Shown here piece by piece: positions 1 through 5,516 of a stretch of DNA of 6,808 nt. The notes under the pieces are model-generated. The model saw only the letters and a list, made by a program, of their open reading frames with translations, searched no databases and was not told where the DNA came from. Source of the DNA: Clostridia bacterium (GTDB lineage: Bacteria; Bacillota_A; Clostridia; Christensenellales; Aristaeellaceae). The position numbers and the translations under genes were made by a program. Positions within the stretch are counted from its first letter, which is position 1; each line of letters starts with the position of its first letter. Where the stretch lies: assembly GCA_017938785.1 (NCBI GenBank), contig JAGBAU010000192.1, forward strand, positions 1 to 6,808, in the 5' to 3' direction.

Positions 1-888
1 CTGGGACTTCGGGATTTCTTCACCGTTCATGTAGGCTTCGATGGAATCCAGAGTCAGAGCAACGATGTTGGCAGCGGAAACGCCGATGCACATCTTGTAG
101 TAGGGATCGCCGGCATTGATCTTGCCGAAGGGCTCTGCACCCCAGCCGCCTGCGGATACAACGATGGTGCCTTCTGCGCCGTTCTGCTCGAGTGCGGTGG
201 CAGCGCCGATAGCGGCATTGTCAACAGCGCCCCAGATGACGTCGATGGGCTTCATGATGTTGTTGGTAACGATGTTGGCTGCGGATTCACGGGTCTCGCC
301 GAAGTCCTGGTTGAAGACGTAGGTTACGTTTTCTTCGCCCAGCAGCTCATTCAGGCGTGCAACGAAAGCTTCGCCGCGAACCTGGGTGTGAACAGCGTTC
401 AGCATGGCCAGAACGCCAACCTTAACCTTGCCGCCCAGATTTTCCTGAGCATACTTTGCAACCCATTCTGCGGTCAGAACGCCGGTTTCTGCATGGTCCC
501 ATGCAACGTGGGTAACCAGGTCAGCATAGGCCGTGCCGCTGTCGAATGCGAATACCGGGATGCCCTTCTCGCCTGCGGTCTCGAGGGTGGGGATGATGCC
601 GTCAGAGTTGACGGGGTCGATGCAGATTGCATCATAGTCGCCCTGGGCGATGAAGTCTTCAACCTGCTTCTGCTGGGTTTCAGCGTTCAGGTTGCCGTCA
701 GCAATGGTTACTTCCCAGCCGAGTGCTTCGCACTGTGCTACGAATTCATCGTAAACAGCCTTGCACCACTCATCGTACATGGTGATGTGGGCAACAGCGA
801 TCTTGAGGGGCTCTTCGGCCATAGAGGGCACGCAGAAGCATGCGAGCATGGCTACAACCAGAAGCAGAGAAACGAGAGTCTTTTTCAT
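1..888 (-). CDS. ABC sugar transporter substrate-binding protein, RbsB-like (partial, C-terminus off the left edge)
   Basis: This is the extracytoplasmic receptor of the importer encoded by the two preceding genes. It starts at ATG 888 and stays open for 296 codons to the window edge; family members are usually about 310-360 residues, so only the C-terminal tail is missing. The ATG is set by GGAGG (896-900), 7 bases upstream. Residues 1-24 form a signal peptide: KK at 2-3, a hydrophobic core at 5-20, and PSMA before EE, which suits signal peptidase I. The mature part reads as a Peripla_BP_4 fold, with IAVAHI near residue 30, FIAQGDYDAICIDPVN at 79-94 and GIPVFAFD at 109-116. D116 and R171 (QVRGEAF) match the positions of ribose-binding Asp and Arg in RbsB, and DNAAIGA at 223-229 resembles the later ligand/hinge motif. 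Sugar or polyol binding is likely, but the ligand cannot be read. It is the last visible gene of the unit, an order that places the receptor after the permease and ATPase. Confidence 0.93.
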   Translation of the reverse strand, partial: MKKTLVSLLLVVAMLACFCVPSMAEEPLKIAVAHITMYDEWCKAVYDEFVAQCEALGWEVTIADGNLNAETQQKQVEDFIAQGDYDAICIDPVNSDGIIPTLETAGEKGIPVFAFDSGTAYADLVTHVAWDHAETGVLTAEWVAKYAQENLGGKVKVGVLAMLNAVHTQVRGEAFVARLNELLGEENVTYVFNQDFGETRESAANIVTNNIMKPIDVIWGAVDNAAIGAATALEQNGAEGTIVVSAGGWGAEPFGKINAGDPYYKMCIGVSAANIVALTLDSIEAYMNGEEIPKSQ

Positions 889-895
889 GGTGAAA

Positions 896-900
896 CCTCC
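896..900 (-). promoter_or_regulatory. Strong ribosome binding site of the substrate-binding protein gene
   Basis: GGAGG on the minus strand lies 7 bases before ATG 888. It matches the anti-Shine-Dalgarno sequence closely, which fits high translation of a binding protein needed in excess over its membrane partners. Confidence 0.8.
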
Positions 901-911
901 TATTGTTTTTT

Positions 912-925
912 ACCGCTTAAGCGGT
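912..925. repeat. Perfect 14-bp palindrome before the binding-protein gene
   Basis: ACCGCTTAAGCGGT is fully self-complementary and sits between the ATPase stop and the binding-protein start. As RNA it can fold into a 5-bp ACCGC/GCGGU stem with a UUAA loop. On the minus strand it is followed by A residues rather than U residues, so it is not an intrinsic terminator for the operon. It could be a protein-binding operator or an mRNA processing or stability element. No known consensus was recognised with certainty. Confidence 0.55.
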
Positions 926-941
926 TAGGAACTTGGAAAAG

Positions 942-957
942 GTGCGCTTATACGCAC
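942..957 (-). repeat. Small hairpin overlapping the ATPase stop codon
   Basis: On the minus strand, GTGCG and CGCAC flank a six-base TATAAG loop that contains the ATPase stop codon (948-950). The hairpin is followed by CTTTTCC, a poor U tract. It could act as a weak, leaky terminator or 3'-end protector between the ATPase and binding-protein genes. A 5-bp stem is short, so it could also be chance. Confidence 0.3.
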
Positions 958-2426
958 AGGCGCATGATGGCTTCGGGGGAGACTTCCTCGCGGGAGAGCT
1001 CACCAACCTTGTGGCCTTCATGCATGACCAGAACACGGTCAGACATGCCGACGATTTCCGGAATCTCGGAGGAGATCATGATGACGGACTTGCCGGACTT
1101 GATCAGATCGTTGATCAGCAGATAAATTTCGCTCTTGGCGCCGACGTCGATACCGCGGGTGGGCTCGTCCAGGATGATGATGTCTGCATCCTGCAGCAGC
1201 CACTTGGCAATAACAACCTTCTGCTGGTTGCCGCCGGAGAGGTACTGAACCTCAGTGTCCGGGCCGGGAGTGGCGATGGAGAGCTTGCCGATATATTCCA
1301 GGGCGCGTTCGCGCTCCTTTGCGTCGCTGACTACGGAGCCGGAGGAAACTGCATCCAGGTTGACCAGGCAGATGTTGCGCTTTACGGTGAGAATCTGCAC
1401 CAGACCCTGCTGCTTGCGGTCTTCCGGAACCAGAGCAAAGCCCAGCTTGATGGCGTCGCGGAAGGACTTGATTTCAACCTTCTTGCCGTTCAGGTATACT
1501 TCACCGGAGTCGATCTTATCGATGCCCAACACGGCGCGTGCAAGCTCAGTGCGGCCTGCGCCGACCAGACCAGCAATGCCCAGGATTTCGCCCTTGCGCA
1601 GCTGGAAGGAGATGTCCTTGAGAACGCCCTTGCGCACGATGTTTTTGGCTTCCAGGATAACTTCTCCGATCGGAACGGTCTCCTTGGGATACTCGTTGGT
1701 CACTTCACGGCCAACCATCATGGAAACCAGCTGCTGGCGGGTTACATCCTTGACAGCCAGGGTCTTGATGTGCTTGCCGTCGCGCAGTACGGTTACATTG
1801 TCGGCCAGGTCAAAGATTTCGTCCAGGCGGTGAGAGATGTAAATGATGGTCATGCCCTGCTCGCGAAGGCGCTTGACCGTTTCGAACATGACCTTCTGCT
1901 CCTTCTCGGTGAGGGTTGCAGAGGGCTCGTCCATGATCAGCAGGCGGCAGTTGCGGTTGATGGCCTTGCAGATTTCAACCATCTGTTTTTGAGCAACAGA
2001 CAGGTCGCTGACGATGGCCTCGACGTCCAGGGAAAGGCCCAGCTGGGTGAGCATCTGGTCAGCCTTGACGCGCATGGTCTTCCAGTCAACGAGGAAGCCC
2101 TTGTAGGGCAGCATGCCGAGAAACACGTTTTCGGCAACGGAAAGGGTTTCGGAAAGCTTGATCTCCTGGTGAACGACGCTGATACCTGCCTTCTGGGACT
2201 CGCTGGGAGTTTTGAAGACGGATTTGCTGCCGTTGAGGATCATATCGCCAACTTCTGGTTGGTGGATACCTGCAAGCACCTTGATCAGCGTGGACTTGCC
2301 GGCACCGTTTTCGCCGACGAGGGCATGAACGGTACCTCTCTCAATGGAGAAGGAAACGTCGTCCAGCGCCTTAACGCCGGGGAAGGACTTGGATATGTTT
2401 TTCAATTCGAGGATGATATCGCTCAC
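948..2426 (-). CDS. ABC sugar importer ATP-binding protein with two ABC cassettes (RbsA/MglA type)
   Basis: This 492-residue cytoplasmic ATPase powers sugar import with the permease encoded just upstream; the length is normal for RbsA-like fused cassettes. The first cassette has Walker A GENGAGKST at 38-46, Q-loop Q87, a degenerate signature LSVAQKQ at 142-148, Walker B LLIMDEP at 162-168 and switch H199. The second has a degenerate Walker A, GLVGAGRTE at 286-294, with Arg where the catalytic Lys normally sits, a canonical signature LSGGNQQ at 396-402 and Walker B IIILDEP at 416-422. This asymmetry is usual for the family, in which only one composite site is fully active. The start is GTG, read as Met, supported by GGAGGAG 8 bases upstream and by the N-terminus MSDIILELKNISKSF, which begins the cassette directly. 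The 15-base gap to the permease suggests translational coupling. Assignment to the carbohydrate class is firm, but the specific sugar is not indicated. Confidence 0.97.
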   Translation of the reverse strand: MSDIILELKNISKSFPGVKALDDVSFSIERGTVHALVGENGAGKSTLIKVLAGIHQPEVGDMILNGSKSVFKTPSESQKAGISVVHQEIKLSETLSVAENVFLGMLPYKGFLVDWKTMRVKADQMLTQLGLSLDVEAIVSDLSVAQKQMVEICKAINRNCRLLIMDEPSATLTEKEQKVMFETVKRLREQGMTIIYISHRLDEIFDLADNVTVLRDGKHIKTLAVKDVTRQQLVSMMVGREVTNEYPKETVPIGEVILEAKNIVRKGVLKDISFQLRKGEILGIAGLVGAGRTELARAVLGIDKIDSGEVYLNGKKVEIKSFRDAIKLGFALVPEDRKQQGLVQILTVKRNICLVNLDAVSSGSVVSDAKERERALEYIGKLSIATPGPDTEVQYLSGGNQQKVVIAKWLLQDADIIILDEPTRGIDVGAKSEIYLLINDLIKSGKSVIMISSEIPEIVGMSDRVLVMHEGHKVGELSREEVSPEAIMRLCV

Positions 2427-2434
2427 AGTGATCT

Positions 2435-2441
2435 CTCCTCC
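2435..2441 (-). promoter_or_regulatory. Ribosome binding site abutting the permease stop; decides the GTG start of the ATPase
   Basis: The minus strand reads TAAGGAGGAG: the permease stop codon (2444-2442) runs straight into GGAGGAG. Eight bases later comes GTG at 2426-2424. No ATG lies at a suitable distance, so the GTG start is preferred. The arrangement lets ribosomes ending on the permease reinitiate on the ATPase. Confidence 0.8.
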
Positions 2442-3446
2442 TTACTTGCGGCGGTTGCGCAGTACGTCAAGCGCTACAGCACCGACCATGACGACGCCCT
2501 TGAGTACGTCCTGTACAAAGGGGTTAACGTTCATCATCGTCATACCGTTGAAGAACAGGGTGAGGAACAGAGCGCCGAACAGAGCCTGGATGATCTTGCC
2601 GCGGCCGCCGGCCAGGGAGATACCGCCCAGGATGCAGGAGATGGTGGAGTCGAACTCGTACAGGTTACCATTAGTCAGGGCTGCGGAGTCGAGGCGGGTG
2701 ACCAGGATGATGCTGGAGAAGCCGCACAGTGCGCCTGCGATGGTGTAAACCAGGAAACGATAGAGCTTGACGTTGATGCCCGCGAAGTATGCAGCTTCGC
2801 GTCCGCCGCCCATGGCGTACAGGCAGCGGCCGAACTTGGTGTGGTTGGTGATGAACATGGCAATGATGAACAGCACAACCATGATCACAACGCTGATCGG
2901 AATACCGTAGGCCTTGCCGCCGATATATCCGCGGCCAAAGAACTGGATGGCTTCAGGCATGCCGGGGATGGGGGAGGCGTTGGTAACAATCTTTGCGGAG
3001 CCCTTGCAGATCATCTGGAAACCGAGGGTTACGATGAAGCAGGGGATACCGCAATAGGAAATCAGCACGCCGTTGGCTGCGCCGACTGCAGCGCCGACCA
3101 CGACGCAGGCAATGATGGCCAGCCAGGGATTCCAGCCGCCGAACTTGATCAGCCACGCCATGACGCAGCTGGTGAGACAGACATTCTGGCCGAGGGAAAG
3201 GTCGAATTCGCCGGTGGTTACGATCAAGGCCTGACCGCAGCAGACAATAGCCAGCGTAACAGTCTGGTTGAGGATGTTGCGCAGATTGTTCCAGGTGAAG
3301 AAATACTGTTCACCGAACATCAGCAGGGAACCGATGGTGTAAGCGACAACCAACAGCAGGATCGCAAGGATAATTGCGTAATTCTTGGTAAACTTGGCTA
3401 CCTTCGATCCAAAGCTATTCTTGTTCTGGAGAACTGCCTGACTCAT
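2442..3446 (-). CDS. ABC sugar importer permease, RbsC-like (BPD_transp_2 family)
   Basis: This integral membrane protein of 334 residues forms the translocation channel, probably as a homodimer, with the double-cassette ATPase and the binding protein of this unit. E. coli RbsC is about 320 residues. Hydrophobic segments lie at about 22-42, 62-78, 88-100, 106-130, 133-148, 181-200, 231-250, 264-279, 286-302 and 313-328, giving 8-10 predicted spans. Family motifs are GEFDLSLGQ at 79-87 (RbsC-like GG-I-DLSVG region), the cytoplasmic coupling loop GREAAYFAGINVKLYR at 215-230, and GGISLAGGRGKI at 274-285. The C-terminus is a basic NRRK. The ATG at 3446 is preceded by AAAGGA (3457-3462) with a 10-base gap, a weaker site than those of its neighbours. 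The protein has many cysteines, for example C69, C70, C90 and C94, which would suit an anaerobic host. Substrate is not deducible. Confidence 0.95.
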   Translation of the reverse strand: MSQAVLQNKNSFGSKVAKFTKNYAIILAILLLVVAYTIGSLLMFGEQYFFTWNNLRNILNQTVTLAIVCCGQALIVTTGEFDLSLGQNVCLTSCVMAWLIKFGGWNPWLAIIACVVVGAAVGAANGVLISYCGIPCFIVTLGFQMICKGSAKIVTNASPIPGMPEAIQFFGRGYIGGKAYGIPISVVIMVVLFIIAMFITNHTKFGRCLYAMGGGREAAYFAGINVKLYRFLVYTIAGALCGFSSIILVTRLDSAALTNGNLYEFDSTISCILGGISLAGGRGKIIQALFGALFLTLFFNGMTMMNVNPFVQDVLKGVVMVGAVALDVLRNRRK

Positions 3447-3488
3447 GTGAAATCGATCCTTTCGTTTCTTATTTTCTCTTTATGCGCT

Positions 3489-3502
3489 GCGCGTCGCCGC
3501 GC
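3489..3502 (-). repeat. Hairpin with GNRA-type loop between the deacetylase and permease genes
   Basis: In the 70-base gap between the two genes, the minus strand reads GCGCG-GCGA-CGCGC, an all-G/C 5-bp stem closed by a GCGA tetraloop, which is a stable GNRA fold in RNA. Outer TGC and GCA triplets could extend it across a small internal loop. No U tract follows; the sequence continues with purine-rich ATAAAGAGAAAATAAG. It is therefore more likely an mRNA stability or processing element than a terminator. It may separate expression of the two enzyme genes from the transporter genes. Confidence 0.45.
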
Positions 3503-3516
3503 TTGCAGGCTTTTAT

Positions 3517-4224
3517 TTACGGCAGCAGGCGCTTGGTGGTCATACGCAGGTAATTCAGGTTGGGACGGAAACCCTCTGCATAGGCCACGCCGCTCTGGTA
3601 ACCGCGCACCTTGGAGCAGGTGCGCACGAAATCCAGGAAATCAATGTGGTCATGCTCGAGCATCCAGTCAATCTGAGACTTGTGACAGGCCAGAGCTTCC
3701 AGCTTGAGTTCAATGGTGTCGGAGATATCCACATATTCAGTGGGGATGAAGCCGGTACCGGCTACGGGATCCATGTGGTAGATGGGACAAACCGGAGCTA
3801 CAGGGGTGGTGGCGGTCAGGTCGTAGTGGGGAAGGCTTGCGCCAAAGGAAGCACGCAGGGCCGCATAATAGGTCTGCATGTGATCGTTCATGTAATCGTG
3901 GTCGGAATGGGTGATGATGATGTCAGGCTGCGCTTCGCGCACGACGGCAGCCAGGCGGTTGACCAGTTCATCATTCTCGGCGGTTACGTAGAGGTCGCCG
4001 ATATCCACGCTGTAATGCTTTGCGCCAATGACCTTCGCAGCATTCTCCGCTTCCTGGAAGCGCATTGCACGAAGTTCATCCTGCATGATTTCAACATGGC
4101 CCAGATTTCCGTTTGCCACATGGCATACGGAAACATTGTGTCCAAGCTTTACATACTTTGCCAGCGTACCATAGCATCCGATTTCAAGATCATCCGGATG
4201 ACAGCCGATTGCGAGAACATTCAT
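3517..4224 (-). CDS. PIG-L/LmbE-family zinc-dependent N-deacetylase
   Basis: This 235-residue protein belongs to the family that removes N-acetyl groups, typically from GlcNAc conjugates (GlcNAc-PI, GlcNAc-Ins, GlcNAc-malate, chitobiose). It begins with MNVLAIGCHPDDLEIGC: H9 and D12 match zinc ligands and D11 the catalytic base. The second metal motif is HSDHDYMNDH at 106-115, with H115 as the third ligand. YAEGFR at 215-220 is the usual C-terminal family motif. No signal peptide is seen, so the enzyme is cytoplasmic and would act on imported material. The ATG at 4224 follows GGAGG (4233-4237) by 8 bases and places the HPDD motif at the normal N-terminal position, so the protein is full length. 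It lies 77 bases after the dehydrogenase and 70 before the permease. The link to a sugar importer suggests an N-acetylated sugar or glycoside as substrate; that is inference. Bacillithiol synthesis (BshB) is less likely because no other bsh gene is present. Confidence 0.92.
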   Translation of the reverse strand: MNVLAIGCHPDDLEIGCYGTLAKYVKLGHNVSVCHVANGNLGHVEIMQDELRAMRFQEAENAAKVIGAKHYSVDIGDLYVTAENDELVNRLAAVVREAQPDIIITHSDHDYMNDHMQTYYAALRASFGASLPHYDLTATTPVAPVCPIYHMDPVAGTGFIPTEYVDISDTIELKLEALACHKSQIDWMLEHDHIDFLDFVRTCSKVRGYQSGVAYAEGFRPNLNYLRMTTKRLLP

Positions 4225-4301
4225 ATTTCTTTCCTCCTTATTTCAGGCCGGCAGATACAAATCATCCTGCAAGCCATTAAACACACAATCCGGGAATACA
4301 T

Positions 4302-5315
4302 TCAGCGGCAGATCATTACTGTTTTGATTGCCGGTGCATCCTGGGCATAGAGCTTTTCAAGTCCGTTGGCTTCCTCAAGCTTCAGGCGGTGGGTAATGAT
4401 GCGTCCGGCATCGATGCGCCCGGAGCGGATCATTTCAATGGAAAGCGGGAAATTCACCGCAGGTTCTGCAATGGAAGTCAGCAGCTGCTTCTTGTTGAAT
4501 ACCATGTCGTTCACATCAAGGTTTGCACAGGTATCACTGCCAAAGGTAACGCCCATGGCCAATACCTTGCCGCCGTATTTGACCAGCTTCATGGCCTCTG
4601 CGCACATGGATGGTGGAGCCGCAACGATAACCGCGTCAAAAGCACCCTTCTCAAGCGCGGCTTCTATGTAGTTATGATCCGCTGTATAGAATACTTCGTT
4701 GGCGCCAAGATCCAGGGCAGCCGCTGCCGCCGCCTGATTGCGCAGACTTGCGGGATTGCGGGCAATCATAGCAATTCGGCCTGCTCCCATAACGCGGGCA
4801 TAAGCTGCGCTGAACAGACCGATGGCGCCCATTCCAAAAATTGCAATGGAAGAGAGGGGACGAAGGTTCAATTCCTGAATGCCGCGGATAGCAACGGCAA
4901 GCGGTTCCACCATGGAAGCAACCACGGGATCAATATCGGAAAAGACATTGAGCATATTCTCATGCACAACCATTTCTTCCGACATGCCGGGCTGGTCATT
5001 GAGGGTATATCCGTTTCTGCAGAGGTTGTACTGGCCGGTTTTGCAGGCTTCGCAGGCACCGCACATGGTAACATCTTCACAAATGACCAGGTCGCCAACC
5101 TTAACGCGGCTGACTCCCTCGCCGGTTTCTATAACTTCTGCGGAAATCTCGTGCCCCATAGGGGTCCATTCGTCCATATCACGCAAAAAATGAAGATCTG
5201 TTCCACATACGCCACAGGCATTTACACGAATGCGAACCATATGGTTTCCCAGGGGAATCTCCGGTAGCTGCCTCAGTTCAACTTTAAAACCTTTTTTACC
5301 GAAAAGAGCTTTCAT
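4302..5315 (-). CDS. Zinc-dependent medium-chain alcohol/polyol dehydrogenase (Tdh/sorbitol dehydrogenase group)
   Basis: This first gene of the unit encodes a 337-residue cytoplasmic oxidoreductase that would interconvert a secondary alcohol and a ketone using NAD(P). The catalytic-zinc motif ACGVCGTDLH is at 33-42, with ligand C37; GHE at 54-56 supplies H55 and E56, and E137 in VEPLA is a further candidate. The structural zinc site is complete: C85, C88, C91 and C99. The Rossmann motif GMGAIG is at 161-166. The second strand ends in ARN (185-187) instead of the Asp typical of NAD-specific relatives, and R186 could favour NADP; this is inference. ATG 5315 follows GGAGG (5322-5326) by 6 bases. 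Length is normal for polyol, threonine and butanediol dehydrogenases. Beside a sugar importer it probably oxidises a sugar, polyol or inositol-like compound, but the precise substrate cannot be read. Confidence 0.93.
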   Translation of the reverse strand: MKALFGKKGFKVELRQLPEIPLGNHMVRIRVNACGVCGTDLHFLRDMDEWTPMGHEISAEVIETGEGVSRVKVGDLVICEDVTMCGACEACKTGQYNLCRNGYTLNDQPGMSEEMVVHENMLNVFSDIDPVVASMVEPLAVAIRGIQELNLRPLSSIAIFGMGAIGLFSAAYARVMGAGRIAMIARNPASLRNQAAAAAALDLGANEVFYTADHNYIEAALEKGAFDAVIVAAPPSMCAEAMKLVKYGGKVLAMGVTFGSDTCANLDVNDMVFNKKQLLTSIAEPAVNFPLSIEMIRSGRIDAGRIITHRLKLEEANGLEKLYAQDAPAIKTVMICR

Positions 5316-5321
5316 TCCGAA

Positions 5322-5326
5322 CCTCC
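5322..5326 (-). promoter_or_regulatory. Ribosome binding site of the dehydrogenase gene
   Basis: GGAGG on the minus strand ends 6 bases before ATG 5315 and fixes this as the start of the first structural gene. Confidence 0.75.
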
Positions 5327-5367
5327 ACGTTTGGAATTTGGCGAAAGATACAGATATAGATTAAGAT

Positions 5368-5378
5368 TGTTAATAACA
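5368..5378. promoter_or_regulatory. Odd palindrome TGTTAATAACA at the presumed operon transcription start
   Basis: TGTTA-A-TAACA is an 11-bp perfect odd palindrome just downstream of the operon's -10 element, where a repressor would block transcription start. It shares bases with the first copy of the tandem TAATAACA repeat. In A+T-rich DNA an 11-bp palindrome can arise by chance, so the operator role is a guess. Confidence 0.35.
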
Positions 5379-5386
5379 TAATAACA
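5371..5386. repeat. Tandem duplication of TAATAACA overlapping the operon -10 region
   Basis: Two perfect, directly adjoining copies of the octamer TAATAACA (5371-5378 and 5379-5386) cover the -10 element and the presumed start point of the minus-strand promoter. They may be paired binding half-sites or a slippage duplication that creates an overlapping second -10-like sequence. Confidence 0.6.
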
Positions 5387-5406
5387 CGACTTCGAATGCT
5401 TGTCAA
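5378..5406 (-). promoter_or_regulatory. Sigma-A-type promoter of the five-gene minus-strand operon
   Basis: On the minus strand, TTGACA (5406-5401, exact consensus -35) is followed by a 17-base spacer and TATTAT (5383-5378, one change from TATAAT). Transcription should start near 5371, leaving a leader of about 55 bases before the dehydrogenase ATG. The closeness to consensus suggests a strong basal promoter that needs repression, in keeping with the divergent regulator gene. Confidence 0.8.
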
Positions 5407-5439
5407 TATATTTAATCAAGTCATCTGAGTAACTATATT

Positions 5440-5458
5440 CAAGGCAAACTTCGCCTTG
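5440..5458. promoter_or_regulatory. 19-bp near-perfect palindrome, candidate operator of the ROK regulator
   Basis: CAAGGCAAACTTCGCCTTG is centred on C5449; eight of nine symmetric pairs are complementary (only A5446/C5452 fails). It lies upstream of the regulator gene where its -35 element would be, and 34 bases upstream of the operon's -35. Dimeric ROK repressors bind inverted repeats, so this is the best candidate for autoregulation. Effect on the operon would need looping, activation or a second site nearer its promoter. Confidence 0.5.
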
Positions 5459-5479
5459 CGCTCTGTAAATATCTATGAT
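5450..5479 (+). promoter_or_regulatory. Possible weak promoter of the regulator gene
   Basis: TATGAT (5474-5479) is a reasonable -10 element. The best partner is TTCGCC (5450-5455) with an 18-base spacer, a poor -35, which suits low expression of a regulator. The -35 lies inside the 19-bp palindrome. An alternative start elsewhere in this A+T-rich region is possible. Confidence 0.35.
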
Positions 5480-5516
5480 AAACTGAACCTAGAATGCAAT
5501 AAAAGGTGCGTGTATT

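Noticed and set aside
388..1125. A 245-codon open frame on the plus strand, antisense to the binding-protein gene
   Set aside because: It runs against the clear RbsB-like reading frame, crosses the intergenic palindrome and shows no family motif.
933..3707. A 924-codon open frame on the plus strand, antisense to the ATPase and permease genes
   Set aside because: It mirrors two unmistakable genes in full. Its translation is low in complexity (rich in D, G, Q, A, V and H), has no recognisable domain and lacks a good ribosome binding site. It is explained by the codon bias of the real strand.
4389..5267. A 292-codon open frame on the plus strand, antisense to the dehydrogenase
   Set aside because: The minus strand carries a complete dehydrogenase with all zinc and nucleotide motifs; the plus-strand product has no such support.
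5316..5370. Riboswitch or attenuator in the operon leader
   Set aside because: The leader is only about 55 bases, A+T-rich, with no stable hairpin followed by a U tract and no recognised aptamer.
5399..5420. CTTG...CAAG inverted repeat around the operon -35 element
   Set aside because: Only the outer four bases and one inner pair match; the A+T-rich middle is not symmetric, so it is not a convincing operator.
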